Positions 1-12,262 are shown, counted from the first letter of the stretch. The stretch is DNA of 64,000 bases from Chiridota heheva (GCA_020152595.1 JAIGNY010001194.1:1207501-1271500), one strand, 5' to 3'. Numbers and translations: made by a program. The notes: generated by a model from the sequence alone, not told the origin.

Positions 1-30
1 CCACATATGACTTTAATACACTGTGTTATG

Positions 31-283
31 TGAGCTAAGTGTCACACACACACACACATACACATGTACAACATCTTGACCGGATAGGTTCCTGATGCTA
101 TCATATCGGAACCAAAAATCTTTGTGGGGTGTGCATTTACTGTATGTGATTACGAGCTAAGTGTCACACATACACACACCCACACTTGCATACACATGCA
201 CAACATCTTGACCGGATAGGTTCCTGATGCTATCATATCGGAACCAAAAATCATTTGTGGGGTGTGCATTTACTCTATGTGAG
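31..283. repeat. Direct duplication of a ~125-bp unit with a CA-rich tract
   Basis: Two adjacent copies, about 31-150 and 152-283, share the block ACATCTTGACCGGATAGG, then TCATATCGGAACCAAAAATC, then a GGGGTGTGCATTTACT end. Each starts with GAGCTAAGTGTCACAC followed by a CA-rich tract of different length. This is a local tandem duplication with no coding signal. Confidence 0.85.
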
Positions 284-1059
284 GGGCAAGGAGGGGTAAA
301 AGTCCGGAGGAGGGAGGGGTGGAAGGAAAACCAGGTGTGAAAAGATGGAGCAGCCACAACAATTGTTTAACTCACAACTTTACACAGATAGCAAAGAAAG
401 TCCTAGGGGCAAAGGTAATTGGGTGGTTATAAAATGGGGGACAGCGGCATGGCCAGGATAAAATAAGTAGGGGGGGTAACGAGTAATGAAGGGTTTTAAA
501 TTTGTACATTTTTAGTAAACAATTATGGCAGATGGGTTTAAAGAGAAGGGTAACAACATTACCATTGCAAAAAGTGTGTGGGGGTGGGGAGATAACCCCC
601 ATAGCCACTCAGCTGAATGGGGTGGGGCTTCTTTATAATGGTACAGTTGACATCTTATAGATGAACACTTATGAGTACCAGTCCTGAGTCATTTTATCAA
701 ACCATGATTCTAGGGATTCCATCTTAAGAAGGAAATCTATAGAGTTTCTAAATAAATACATTTATTCACATTACAGAAAATATTTTGCAAATTTTGAGCA
801 TTCTTTTGACATAATCACTATGAACAAAGGAGAACACCCCCACCCCTCCCAACCTGTTTCCAAGTAAAATCAGTGACTGTCTGACAAGACAATTGTTCCT
901 TATAGAAGATTCTGGTCTGGTCTGACATCATCTCAGAATTCAAACATACATATATGGTGAATAAAACAATTTAGGCACTCACATCATCATGCAATCATGT
1001 AATCATCATCATCATGTAAAAGGTAATCATTTAGAAAATAAATCTGAAATTTTTTGGAT
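284..1059. other. Non-coding stretch with no recognised feature
   Basis: This stretch is G-rich near 285-330 and 585-620, then AT-rich. It has a short TCA/ATC-rich tract near 985-1015. I see no splice-bounded coding segment and no long inverted repeat. Confidence 0.5.
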
Positions 1060-1067
1060 GATGTAGA

Positions 1068-1477
1068 AGGGTGGTTCTTAATAAGCGGCCCGCCAGCCAA
1101 ATCTGGCCCGTCAGACAATCCAATCTGGCCAGTGATGTATGATCAATCCAAATGAGATCAGTAAAAATCTCAAGATACTCATTGTTTTGTTTTTCCTAGG
1201 CAGATCAAGTCACTAAAACATCGCGGCTTGTGAAATAAAATGTTATCTTTAGTTCCGCTATAAATTGGGCTCACGGCTTGTCAAAGAAAGGAGGATAAGA
1301 GAACTGCCGACATCTGGCGTACATCCTTCTAATCGCGCATGCTCTCAACTTGTTTGCATTCAAGGATTGTTTTGACGGGTTTTGTTTTAACATGATGTTG
1401 GTTTTGCCACGTGATTGGCCCAAGGCCTGAAGCTGTTGTGCAATGATGGCCCTTCAAAAATCTAATTAAGAACCCTT
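1068..1477. mobile_element. hAT-like non-autonomous DNA transposon (MITE), ~410 bp
   Basis: The left end AGGGTGGTTCTTAATAAG mirrors the right end CTAATTAAGAACCCTT as imperfect terminal inverted repeats. The element is flanked by the exact 8-bp direct repeat GATGTAGA at 1060-1067 and 1478-1485; the identity extends to 10 bp (TGATGTAGAA), so the border is ambiguous by a base or two. An 8-bp target duplication and a TTCTTAA-type terminus are typical of the hAT superfamily. The interior is GC-richer than its surroundings, has no transposase reading frame, and is therefore non-autonomous. Confidence 0.8.
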
Positions 1478-1908
1478 GATGTAGAACTACTGTAGCTCTG
1501 CACAAATGTTAACCCTGAATACGCTACGCCTATTTAACACTTTTTGTACCTAAAAATATTCCTTTAACTCTTTCTTGCATTGCATCTCTCAATTTAAGTT
1601 AGACACATGAATAAGCGGTGACAAGAATACATAAATTTGACCCAAAATAGCTCACAGTATCTACGGATATAACAACCAGTTATGATCTATTGTACGCTCT
1701 GTAACAGCATTAGGTAATTCATTTTACCCATTAGTAAGCCTCTGTGAAAACAAAATTTCCAGCTAAAATGTCACGCTTGGCTCTCGTGCAATTTCTGCGA
1801 TTGTTCAAAACTCTGAATTTGCATAGTGTAAAGTGTTTCCAAAAATACTGCAAGCAAGCAGGGAAGAATAATTTTCTTCATAATGGTAAAATCTGAACAT
1901 GAAGTTAT
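1478..1908. other. Non-coding stretch with no recognised feature
   Basis: Unremarkable AT-rich sequence. No open frame of note, inverted repeat or tandem repeat was seen. Confidence 0.4.
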
Positions 1909-2600
1909 ACGAGGGATTTTTCTCCTAGGTTACATCAATGTACAAACTTCAGACAAATGATGTATTCATTCTGTTAATGTTTCTTAAAGGAATGTTGGGA
2001 CTGGGAGATATCTAAGTTTAAATATCAATGTAAAAATATTTCATAAAACATTTTCCTCGTGAAATTGTTACAGATATTTTAGACATCAAGTTGTATTTGG
2101 ATATCAATTTGTTTTTGACTTGTTACATGAAAATTGTTACATCGAAATGTGTAACAATTATCCTTCTTCAGTGAAATTTGTTCAGCCAACGAATCATATC
2201 ATTAGTATTCATCAGAATGACCTGGCATTACGAGGGTTTTCTCTCCTAGGTTACATAAGTTCCGTTTCTGTTTCTTAAAGGGTGTGGGACTGGGTGATAT
2301 CAAAGTTTAATATCAATATGAGAATTATATTTTTTAATTTGATGAATGCGATGAAAATGTTTTGTTAATCAAGTTTTATTTAAAGACCAATTTTTGATTT
2401 GACTTATTACATGTTATCTAGTTTTGTTATCAGTATGAGAATAACTTTAAAAACAATGTTTTGTGAAATTGATACAAATATCTTGGACATCAAGTGTTTT
2501 TGAAAATCAATTCATATTTGGAATTGTTACATGGAAATGCGTAACAACGAAATTAAAATGAAATTTCTTTACAGTGCCAACAAATTGTACCATCAGTATT
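1909..2600. repeat. Tandem duplication, ~320-bp units
   Basis: Unit 1 starts near 1909 and unit 2 near 2230. Both open with ACGAGGG...TCTCCTAGGTTACAT, followed by TTTCTTAAAGG, GGGACTGGG and TGATATC-like blocks. A diverged GTTACATGGAAATGCGTAACA block near 2525 matches 2125-2155. This is local duplication with substantial divergence and is not coding. Confidence 0.7.
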
Positions 2601-2889
2601 TCAGCAGTCCTACGCATACACACTTTTGATTGGGAAATGAAATAGTTCTTCGATTGGACAATAATACATAAATACCCACAATCTTTACAGGGGCAAGACC
2701 TGGCAACTGCATGCCCCCCCCCCTCCACAGATATGCTGATCATTACTTTTTTGGTAATAATTCAAACATGCCTGAATTACATGTACAATGAACGGATGTA
2801 TGGTTTGCCCCTCCAATTAAATTTTGTTAGTTACCGAAGCCTACAATGCAGCTTACACATTCTCTATACAGTCCAGTTCATGCTCCAGA

Positions 2890-3086
2890 GTGAAAGATCT
2901 CCTAAGCGGGAGATCTCCTGAGTGGAAAATCTCCTGATTGGGAGATCTCCTGATTGGGAGATCTCCTGAGTGGGAGATCTCCTGAGTGGAAAATCTCCTG
3001 ATTGGAAAATCTCCTGATTGGGAGATCTCCTGAGTGGGAGATCTCCTGAGTGGAAAATCTCCTCAGATCTCCTGATTGGGAGATCA
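2890..3086. repeat. 16-bp minisatellite with an AGATCTCCTGA core
   Basis: About twelve 16-bp units of the type AGATCTCCTGATTGGG or AAATCTCCTGAGTGGA run head to tail. Units alternate between GATTGGG and GAGTGGA variants, giving a weak 32-bp higher order. Reading frames across it are periodic and are artefacts of the repeat. Confidence 0.95.
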
Positions 3087-3654
3087 AGACATGCACAGTG
3101 GCCATAATTAAAACTGTTGCTAATAAGTTGAGCTGTAAAATGAAAAAAAAATCTTCAAATTCTGTAATTCTCAAGTTGTATACTTTGCAAATGATATTGA
3201 AATTAATATTTATGTATAATTTGAGCTTTAGCTGATGACTAAAATGTTAAAATCTACTCTTCAAAACTATTGAAATGAATTTGAAAAATTACTTTAGAAT
3301 TCCCTGGTGAAAGTCATATTTGTGCTGGTAAAAATGGAAAAATTAATTTCATCAGTCTGTTGCACCAATAAAATCAGAATATTTCTCATGCATTTCCCTT
3401 TAATACCGTTATGTATTTCTTTAGAGAGATTTGATTCAGAAAGATGCATTGTGGGTTTGAGTTGAGTGCATCTGTTCGGGTGTGTGGAGTGAACTGCTAT
3501 ATGTAACAGGAGTTTTTTTTTTGCATGCACTAGCTTTCTCCCCTAGGAGTATGGTGACTCCAAGGAGAGCATTTACAGAATTAACTAGAACGGTAAATAC
3601 CGTCATGATTCGCATGCCCATGAAAATTGACACCCATATCAATTGACACGGCCA

Positions 3655-4500
3655 ATTATAAAAATGGCATCTCACAGTCACACTATGTCCCACATGGCAT
3701 CCAACCCCATGTCCCACATGGCATCCCACCCCATGTCCCACATGGCATCCCACCCCATATCCCACATGACATCCCATGACCCACGTGGCATTCCATCATA
3801 TGTCCCACAGGGCATCCCATCCTATGACCCACAGGGCATTCCACCCTATGCCCCACATGGATCACATCCCATGTTTTAAATGACATCCCACCTCATGTCC
3901 CACATGACATCCCATGCCTTGTCCCACATGGCATTCCACCATATCTCCCACATGGCATTCCACCTAGTGTCTCACATGGCATTCCACCATATGTCCCGTC
4001 ATGGCATTCCACCATGTCCCACATGGCATCCCACGCTATGACCCACATGTATCCCATCCTACATGTATGTCCCACATTAATCCAACCATATGTAGCACAT
4101 GACATCCCTTCCTATGTCCCACATGGCATCCCTCACTGTGTCCCGCATCAGTGGCTTCCCACCTGATGTTCCACATGGTATCCCACCATATGTTCCACAT
4201 GGTATACCTCCCAACGTCCCAATGACATCCTACTTTATGTCCCACATGACATCACATCCCATGTCCCCCTACACAACATGTCCCACATAACCTCTTACCC
4301 TATGTCACACATGGCATCCTACCTTATGTCACACATGGCATCCTACCTTATGTCCCACATGGCATTCCAACCTATGTCACACTCTTGTGTTACTCGTGGC
4401 ATCCCACCATGTCCCACATGACATTCTAACCTGTTCCACATGGCATCCCACCCCATGTCCCATATGGCATTCCACCCCATGTCCCACATGACATCCCATA
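3655..4500. repeat. 24-bp satellite array, copy A
   Basis: About 35 head-to-tail units of consensus ATGGCATCCCACCCTATGTCC + CAC (24 bp). Substitutions and small indels increase toward the right end. Because 24 is a multiple of three, both strands show long open frames with an 8-residue period; these are not genes. The unique tail after the array (GGCTCCATAAGAAGTCTCAT, 4501 onward) recurs after the related array at 61662-62390, so array and flank were duplicated as one repeat. Confidence 0.95.
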
Positions 4501-4639
4501 GGCTCCATAAGAAGTCTCATCCTAGCTATCACAGTCCCTGATTGAGCATACTATGTATAAAAGTGTCAGTTCATATAACGTATATGCAAATGATTGTTGA
4601 AATGGGGTGGGATGCCTGTCCCAAATTTCATCCCACACT
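4501..4639. repeat. Flank of the satellite-bearing repeat
   Basis: Matches 62383-62480 closely, including the blocks ATCCTAGCTATCACAGTCCC and TGAGCATACTATGTAT and the run TTATATGCAAATGA. The match stops where the MITE-1 copy at 4640 begins, so this flank is truncated. Confidence 0.75.
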
Positions 4640-5163
4640 TCAAAATAAACAAAATGGTGAAGAAAGCATTCAAAAATCTTATTTCTTTAAGGAGATATTC
4701 AAGTTTAAAGTTTGGTATCATTTGTATAGAAACGACTGAAATCAGACAAGTTGTGATGTCATAGCCTCAGATTCATCACAGTCTTTATGTATTCTATTAT
4801 ATTTTGTCCTGCAATTTTGTGGTTTTTAAGCCTTTGATATGTCAAAAAAGTAATAAAACTAAATCTAGGAAGGGTATTTATAATATACAGTACCACCTGA
4901 AGAAAGTTTGAAGAAAAATAATTTAAATAGTGAAAAATTTAAATAAAATTTCTTTAAAAATAACATAAAGGCTTTGAGGAATCTGAGGCTGTGACTTCAC
5001 AACTAGTCTGATTTCAGTCGTTTCTACAGAAATGATATCAAACTGTAAACTTTGATACCTTCTTAACGCAATAAGATTTTTGAATGCTTCCTTCATCATT
5101 TTGCTTCTTTTAAAGTCCTCTTTCATAAAATGAACATGCTTGACCACTGACTGAACTAATCCT
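4640..5163. mobile_element. MITE family 1 copy, long inverted repeats
   Basis: The two arms are near reverse complements. The left arm holds GGAGATATTCAAGTTTAAAG, GAAACGACTGAAATCAGACA and AGTTGTGATGTCA. The right arm holds TGACTTCACAACTAGTCTGA and TTTCAGTCGTTTCTAC and ends GACCACTGACTGAACTAATC. The family's outer left end (AGGATTAGTTCAGTGG) is missing. The arms are roughly 180 bp, so the single strand could fold back over most of its length. No transposase is encoded. Confidence 0.85.
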
Positions 5164-5499
5164 TTATGACTGATTTGCTTTTCATCTCAAATGAAATTCA
5201 TCATAATCAAGCAGCAAGTACAATGAACACAACACTATGCAAGCATACACACACACAAAAGCTGACCTTACTTTCACCCAACTCGAACATATGCATACCT
5301 TTGTCATTTCATTTTCATTTCGCCAAAGAATGAATAAAAAATGATTTCAATACATCATGTGCTGCAATTGTGCACACACTATTATTTGAAGGCAAAAACA
5401 AAGCTCTCCAGGCAATAGCAACAACCAATGAAAACCTTTTCACGAGCCTCAAGAATGAACTATGATTGCTCTGGAGCACTGACTCTCGATCATCGATCG

Positions 5500-6930
5500 A
5501 TCTGATTGTATGCTCATTTGGAACTGGACATTTCTCTGGATAAAAAAATTCCACGAAAGTGTAAATAATATGTTTCCACATATGCTTTTAGTCGAGTAAT
5601 TCTTTACAAGCTGTATTCCATCTACAGATTGCTCTGTAAAAAAGGAGGAATTTAATTCCCATTTTTTCTCATTAAAAATGGAATTTCAAAATTGTGCATT
5701 TACCTTGTTTTTTAGTTTGTATACCTATTTGAAAAGGGACTCTTCTTTAAATAAAATAAAAAAACAATTATAGGAAAGTGTAAATATTATATGTTCCCAA
5801 TTAAGCTATTACTTGAATATTTTTTACAAGTTGTACGTACAGTATCTATGCATTGCTTTTTAAAGCAGTAGTAAATTAAAGTGAATCCATTTTTTCTCAT
5901 AAGATATATAGAATTTCAAAACTATGCTTCATTTACAACTTTTTACACTTTGTATGATCATTCAGTTCAAGCATTTAAAAAAAACTGGGTACTTTGAAAT
6001 ACCCAAAAATCAGGTACTTTTATGTATTACGTCATCGCATGAGCCTACACAATTTACTAGCCACACTAAACATATGGGGTTTCTTATTTTCCATTTCGGA
6101 TTGTCCAAACCAAAATTTCAATAAATAATCTGAAATTTTGGAGACGAATAATAAATAGATATTCATAACTTTTTGTCACTGCGCTGCTTTTTGAAAATAA
6201 ATAAAACAGATTAAGGGTAGTCTGTTTTGTTCATTTTCTCAAAAAGGCGATGATGAATTTCAAAAAGCAGGGGAAATTGTTTTTAATATCTATTTACTAT
6301 CTGTCTCCAAAATTTCAGGATATCAAGTGGAATTTTGGACAATCTGGACCGGAAAATGAGAAACCCCATGCGCTTAGTGTGGGCTAGTAAAATGTGTAGG
6401 CTCATGCGATGACATGATACATCAAAGTACCCAATTTTGTGGGTATTTCAAAGTACCCAGTTTTTCAGGTTGCTCCCGGACTGTCATTTAGAACAAGACA
6501 ATTCTCTGCCAATCTCTGGATATTAAATTTCCAGGAAAGTGAAAATAATCCAAGTTTCCAAAATAAGATTTTAATATTTCTTTACAAGCTGTACTAATCT
6601 ACAGAGATTGCTTTGTAAAACACAATGCAGGAATTTTAATTAAATCCATTTTTTCTCATAATATTTTCAAAATCGTACTTCTATTTTTTTTTTTAAGTTA
6701 TCATGCTCATTTGAAAGGGATTCTTCCTTAGATAAAGTAATTCTAGGAATGTGCAAATAATGTACATTTCCAAATAATCTTATAGTTGTAAATTTCTTTA
6801 CAAGCTCTATTTCAATTACAGATTGCTCTGTAAATAAAATACAAGGAACTTTTAGTAATTGATTCTATGATAAGAAGAATTTCAAAATGATGCATTTTAC
6901 TACTTTCTATAGATCTTTTCAAATCTGAAT
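5500..6930. repeat. ~230-bp tandem repeat block, interrupted by a fold-back element
   Basis: Units near 5520, 5750, 6505 and 6730 share CTCTGGAT/GAAAGTG + AAATAAT, TTTCTTTACAAGCTGTA, ACAGATTGCTCTGTAAA and CATTTTTTCTCAT + AATTTCAAAA blocks. Two units lie left and two right of the fold-back element at 5981-6465, which evidently inserted into an existing tandem array. The sequence is non-coding. Confidence 0.7.
5981..6465. mobile_element. Fold-back (long inverted repeat) element, ~485 bp
   Basis: The outer end AACTGGGTACTTTGAAATAC is mirrored by GTATTTCAAAGTACCCAGTT at 6444-6463. The symmetry continues inward through CATCGCATGAGCCTACACA and ATGGGGTTTCT with their complements near 6350-6410. The arms are about 200 bp around an AT-rich centre. 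Each terminus also holds a short internal palindrome (GGGTACTTTGAAATACCC). No open frame is present, so it is non-autonomous. I could not define the target duplication. Confidence 0.8.
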
Positions 6931-7354
6931 CAGCAATTTCCAGATAACTAATTTAAATGTCAGTGGCCGAGATTTGCGTGTCCATAATGGATCAAGCGTA
7001 TACTGGAGAAATCTTATTGACCAATAAAGTACTGGAGGAATCTTGGCAGTCTGCACGATTCACGCATGGTAAGGGACCAAACGTATGAAAAAATGTTTTC
7101 AAGCGCACGTATCATATGAGCATTATAGTGAAGAAAATACGCATGCGTATTGCTGCTTACTATTTTATCAAACCTGCACCTGATTGGTTGGGAAACAAGG
7201 AAAAGTTTCCCCAGCATTTGATTGGTCAAAGTACTGAAGAAGTCACATTCGGCTAAACTCGGTTTGAAAAGGTCTATAGTGTAAAGGTAATGAGCATATG
7301 TTACATTTGTCAAGATGCCATGACAATATTAGTTTAACCAGGAAGTTGTCAGTT

Positions 7355-7842
7355 AGACCCCTAGCTTGATTTAAAAAGGGGCAGGGTGCTAGACTAGACT
7401 GTTGAGGGGCAAATTAATGCACGTGCAAAGCACTGCATCTTTTCTGTATGGAGTCCAGGGCCCCTTAAGGCTAAATCCCCTGGTGAAGCTCTGGGATTTT
7501 AGCTATAATCATACATCTCAGAATGAAGCTTTTCTGACTAGTAAGGACCAGTCATTAGCCAAACAGGACAATTGCTTACTATGCTAATATTCTGTGTTCT
7601 GTATCCAAGTAAGGTATTTCATTTTTAAGGCTAATTAAGATTATCAACTTTACAAAAAAATTAATTAAAAAAAACAAAAACATTTTTTTTCTCATGAGAG
7701 CAGGGCAGACCCAGGGGCAAGGCGGGCCCACGGAGGGGCAAGGCGGGCCCACGGAGGGGCAAGGCAGGCCCACGGAGGGGCAAGGTGGGTCCACGGAGGG
7801 GCAAGGCGGGCCGCCCCTGTGAAACAGCAAATCTAGGGGTCT
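7355..7842. mobile_element. Inverted-repeat element carrying a 22-bp minisatellite, copy A
   Basis: The ends AGACCCCTAGCTTGATTT and GCAAATCTAGGGGTCT form short inverted repeats. A second copy lies at 23447-23769, with an extra partial copy at 23241-23308. Shared interior blocks include TTAGCTATAATCATACATCT and GAATGAAGCT. Near its right end copy A carries about five units of GGGCAAGGCGGGCCCACGGAG (22 bp, 7715-7808), which explains the Cys/Pro-rich frames read there. Copy B has only one or two such units. Confidence 0.75.
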
Positions 7843-8019
7843 GTCATTATGACAGCTCCCTGGTTTAAGTTTATATTATCTAAGCCTAGAAGGTTTAATT
7901 TCAATATTGTATATTATTAATTGGCAACTGTCGGATTTTACTTACTAACTGAATGAGAGATGTATTGTATTAAGTGACAAAATAAAAATCATGGATTCAG
8001 TTTTGAGAATCTTACTTTA

Positions 8020-8478
8020 AGATGACTTTAAAAGAAACAAACTGGTGAGAAAAAAACATTTAAAAATCTTATTCTGTTAAGGAGATATTCAAGTTTAAAT
8101 CTTTGTCTAATCTGCATAGAAATGACTTGTGTAGTAAGTCTACTATGGCAGGTTGGTACCCTCAAACTTTCTTCAGGTATAAATTACTCAATTATAATTA
8201 CCCTTAGTAGATTCTGTTTGACTACTTTCCTGATAGATCCAATGGTTTTTAAGCCACAAAATCATTGGACAAAATATGATACTATAGCATACATAAAAAC
8301 TTTGAGGAATCTGAGGCTGTGACATCACAACTACTCTAATTTCAGTAGTTTCTACACAAATAATACCAAACTTAAAACTTAAATATCTCCTTAACAGAAT
8401 AAGATTTTGGAATGTTTTCTTCCCCCATTTTGTTTCTTTTGATGTCCTTTACTATATTTGACCACTGAACTAATCCTT
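8020..8478. mobile_element. MITE family 1 copy, left end truncated
   Basis: The left arm begins inside the consensus (AAAAGAAACAAACTGGTGAG). The right arm is complete and ends GACCACTGAACTAATCCT followed by TTAA (8479-8482). The arms hold the family blocks GGAGATATTCAAGTTTAAA, CTGAGGCTGTGACATCACAA and ATATCTCCTTAACAGAATAA. Confidence 0.85.
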
Positions 8479-8699
8479 TAAAACCATGTTAAATAACAGG
8501 TGTTTTGAATGAATTCTGTTTAAGACAAATTTTTCACCTTAGTACAGGAATAAAAACAGTTTGTTCATACACAGAAAATTTTCTTTCCCAAATTTCTTTG
8601 CATTTATCAATTTAATTACTAGCTGTACTTGATTGATTTACAAAAATGACAAAGGCTTATTCCACACCAATTTTTCCAGAATATTTTTTGATAGAAATA

Positions 8700-8945
8700 A
8701 AACAGTAGTCTACATATGTCTGTCATATTTCAATGTTTCATTACCATTGCAAAGCAAATTAGATTGTGATCCATCTACTTATGAGCCTTACAAACAAAAT
8801 TTTAAGTCAGTTTTCGAGACAAGAATTTTAAACAGAAATCAAAGTCATCTACGTAAGCTTGCACGGTTTTGCCCGACGTGAAACCGGTCTGTTTTTAAAA
8901 CCAAAACCGGTCTCAACTGGAAAACTGGTTTTTCACCCATAGTAT
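8700..8945. repeat. Dispersed repeat with ACCGGT-rich palindromic segment
   Basis: The block CTGTCATATTTCAATGTTTCATT plus the CGTAAGCTTGCACGG / AAACCGGTCT segment recurs in rearranged order at 11225-11410, where GTAAGCTTACATGTCTGTCA precedes a related TTTCATTATTGTTACAAAGC. This is a diverged mobile-element remnant of unknown class. Confidence 0.5.
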
Positions 8946-9299
8946 AAACAAGCTTTGAACATGAAGTAACTATAACTGCAGTGTACTGCACTGTTATATG
9001 ATAGCTGCTAACAATGTTTGTATCACAGTATTTTCTCTAAATAAAGTTGAAAATGATAATGTTGATAAATTGATCAGTAAAATGCATTAATAAACTTTAA
9101 TGTTGTTTGTGTGTTACAGTGATATTATTACCTCATTTGCCCCTCAAATAATGTTGATTTTACCCTTTGTCAGTCTAGGTCCAAAAGGCATTACACAGGT
9201 CCCGATGTCCCAAGCCAGTCATGTAACAAAAAGTTGTGGAAAAAGGCTGTATCGACAGGCCATCTATATGCCCTTATTTGCTCACAATTTCTAAATCAG

Positions 9300-10600
9300 T
9301 TATGATTTCATTTGTATTTCATATAAAAAGAAAAAAATTGTCTGATAGTTTCAAAACAGATAAAATAAGCCTCTAAATGCATCATCTTACAGTGCAATGC
9401 TAGCCATCGATAGTTGATCAGTGATCATGCAGTACAATTGTTGCTGATTTGCATATAACCTACGGGGGAAAAATCTTACATTTCAGATCCCACCCACTTA
9501 ATACTCAACATTTCTTTAAAACATTAACCATGGCCAGGCCGTGGCTTTATTTGAAATAAATAAACAAAATAGTTCAGCCAACAAATCCTAATAAATCATG
9601 CATACCTCTGTTATTTTAAGTTCAATATTCATTCTTGCTATGCTTTTACTTTAAGTAGGCCCGTTTGTACCTCGCAATGGCATTATCTATTATACTTAAG
9701 CCACCAAAGGCTCCTGCCCTATAGGCTTACATGGTATTCACCTTCTTCAATGTGCAATAAAACTGCATGAATTGGAGTGTAATAAGGCAGAAAAGAAAAT
9801 GCCAGCTAATAAAAATAGTGTCCCACTCTCCACCAAATTCATATTTTCTTCATCAAAATGGAAAAAAAGAACTAAGTGTATTATTACCTGCAATCTCTGT
9901 ACGGATAATATGATATTTGATTTGAATACACCAGGATTGAAAATTAAGCTGAAATACATTGTATTTCATATATAGACTAGACCTTGTTTCAGCAAGGAGC
10001 TATGAAAACTTTTTCTTTTACAACACATGCCACACACCCCTTCTTTGGCACTCTGCAGTTAAGTTCAACATTGATTTGAAACATTTAACAATAATAAATT
10101 ACATTTTTAGTCATTCAGAATTGTATAAAACAGCAAAACACATCCATATTTGAACATTCTGTTGTATTTTCTACTTGTGAAATGATATGCAGAGCGGAAT
10201 GCACAGATATTATTATTAATTTATGCATACCAACAGGCTATCACCTAACGGGTCCTCAAAAAACATATATAAACCGCTCCACTTGGAACCAATGAGATCA
10301 TTTGAGCTTGTACCCCCAAGAAAATAACATGTGGGGTATGGGTCAATTACTTAAAACACATGATTGGAATGGAAGATTCCATTGCTCGTAGCTAGGCTGA
10401 GTAACTATGAGTAAACATAATGGCAGGAGAACGGAAGAAATATTTCAAAGCAAAATGCATGAAATCTTTCGTTCTTTATCAATCTGAACAATTTTGATAG
10501 GACTGTTGTTCAGAAATTTATTATACACATAAAAATGAGATGAGGGGATGAATACAAACTTTTTGAGGGAATAAATGGTCCTTTTACTTGTGACCTCACT
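9300..10600. other. Non-coding stretch with no recognised feature
   Basis: AT-rich single-copy-looking sequence. Short open frames near 9747-10153 occur on both strands and lack coding character. No repeat structure stood out. Confidence 0.4.
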
Positions 10601-10616
10601 GTGAAATGTGAATCAT

Positions 10617-10649
10617 ACCAGCTTGGTTTGATTCACAAACCAAGCTGGT
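10617..10649. other. Perfect 14-bp hairpin with a 5-nt loop
   Basis: The arm ACCAGCTTGGTTTG, the loop ATTCA and the arm CAAACCAAGCTGGT form an uninterrupted 14-bp stem. I see no adjacent coding region. Weaker outward symmetry (CACTGTGAAA on the left, TTTTACAGTG on the right) suggests it could be the centre of a decayed palindromic element. Confidence 0.85.
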
Positions 10650-12262
10650 GATAGCACGGGAATAATTTATCTTCGTTTTACAGTGCATTGTTATTCCATA
10701 ATGATCATGTAGTTAATTCACCCTCCTCTAAACCATGCTACAGCTGTTTATAGCGACAGTTTTTCCCGGCATAAGCTGCTAAATTTCAATTTCAATTTTT
10801 TTCTCTCTGCAAAATAATAGACAACCTTTAAAAACCCATTCATTAATCATGTTACTATGACAATATGTGAATCTAGGGTCATTCACAGAAAGTTTCATTT
10901 GTATCCAGGGGCCATATATACATTGAATAACGTGTTGTAACTTGTACTAGCCTTATACAGTACATGCATAGGGTCAGTCAGTACAGTAGAGCGTGGTTGG
11001 GTGTGAATTCGTAAATGGTCTCATAATACTTGGCTTGCGATTTGCAATATATTGGTCGGGATTTATAATGGATTTCCAAGTATTTCAAAGGACAACAGGA
11101 CTCAGGAGAGAATTGACATGACTTCAAATAAAGGGATTATAAAGAAATGAAGGTAAATTTGTTGTGGTCAGGTAAATATTAGCCCCAAAAGAAGACACAA
11201 ATACATAGCATCATCAAACCTGTTATTACAGGTTTTGCGAAACTATGGTTTTGCGAAACTGTGGCCGTGGTTTTGCAAAACCGGTTTCAGTAAGAAAACT
11301 GGTAGACCGTGTAAGCTTACATGTCTGTCATATTTTGAGGTTTCATTATTGTTACAAAGCAGAAGGAAGTCATCCTTTTCATTTCACAACTTCAGTTCAA
11401 CCCCATCTACATCTATATCCATAAGAAATAATTATAATTGCATGTTCAATATCCTGCTATAAGCCGTGGACTATTTTAAGATACTAACTGGGCAACCAAT
11501 AAATTGGTCGCACAGTGAGAAATTTTGGTTGTCCAGTGAGCAAAATTTTGATGCACTGGGCAACCAGGATTTTCACCTTGGAAAAATAAGTTTCTAAAAC
11601 ATGCAAAATCAAGTTTATCTATATATGTCAGACTAAAAGGAGTGAAAAGAGATGGCATATTTAAGTTGAGTCTCACACTAAATCAAATACCTTTGTAGTG
11701 TGGAATATCATCGACATTACTAAATCCCAACTCAAAATTTGTACGTGTTTTCGCATTGACTGTTTGGAACTTGTTCACTTGCGCGTGTTGGGTAAACATT
11801 TCTGTAAAAAGCAGACCGTGTGATGCAACTTCTATTAGTTAAAATTTACATAAATTAGCCACACAAAACTAACGCCCAAGTTATCTGCTGCCAGCCCCTT
11901 CTTTAATATCTCCTTTTATTTTGAGGGTGCTCAAATTTACATGTTTCTTTGTGCCTCTTGTCAGTTGCCCAGGGGTCAGGGGCGTAACTTAATGGGGGAT
12001 GTGGGTGTTACACCCTCCTAGACAATGTTTTTTGTCGGGCAATTCCAATTTCGACTATTTAGTCTAGCAAAAAAAAAATGGCCAATTATCTAAGAAGTTT
12101 GTGTGATGTAGGTAAAGGGTGGAACACTTTCCCTTATAACATTCTATTTTTATAAGAAGTAAAGTTTGAAGAAATATCCCTTTGTTCTCATATGAATGTA
12201 TCCCATATGATAGTGGACAATGAAAGTTAAATAATGTTGGAAAAAGTGTGGGGGTATGGAGG

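Noticed and set aside
3643..4290. Met/His/Ser/Pro- and Cys/Gly-rich repeat proteins on both strands, possible metal-binding or secreted peptides
   Set aside because: They are forced by the 24-bp satellite period (8 codons), occur on both strands in overlapping frames, and have no splice or start context.
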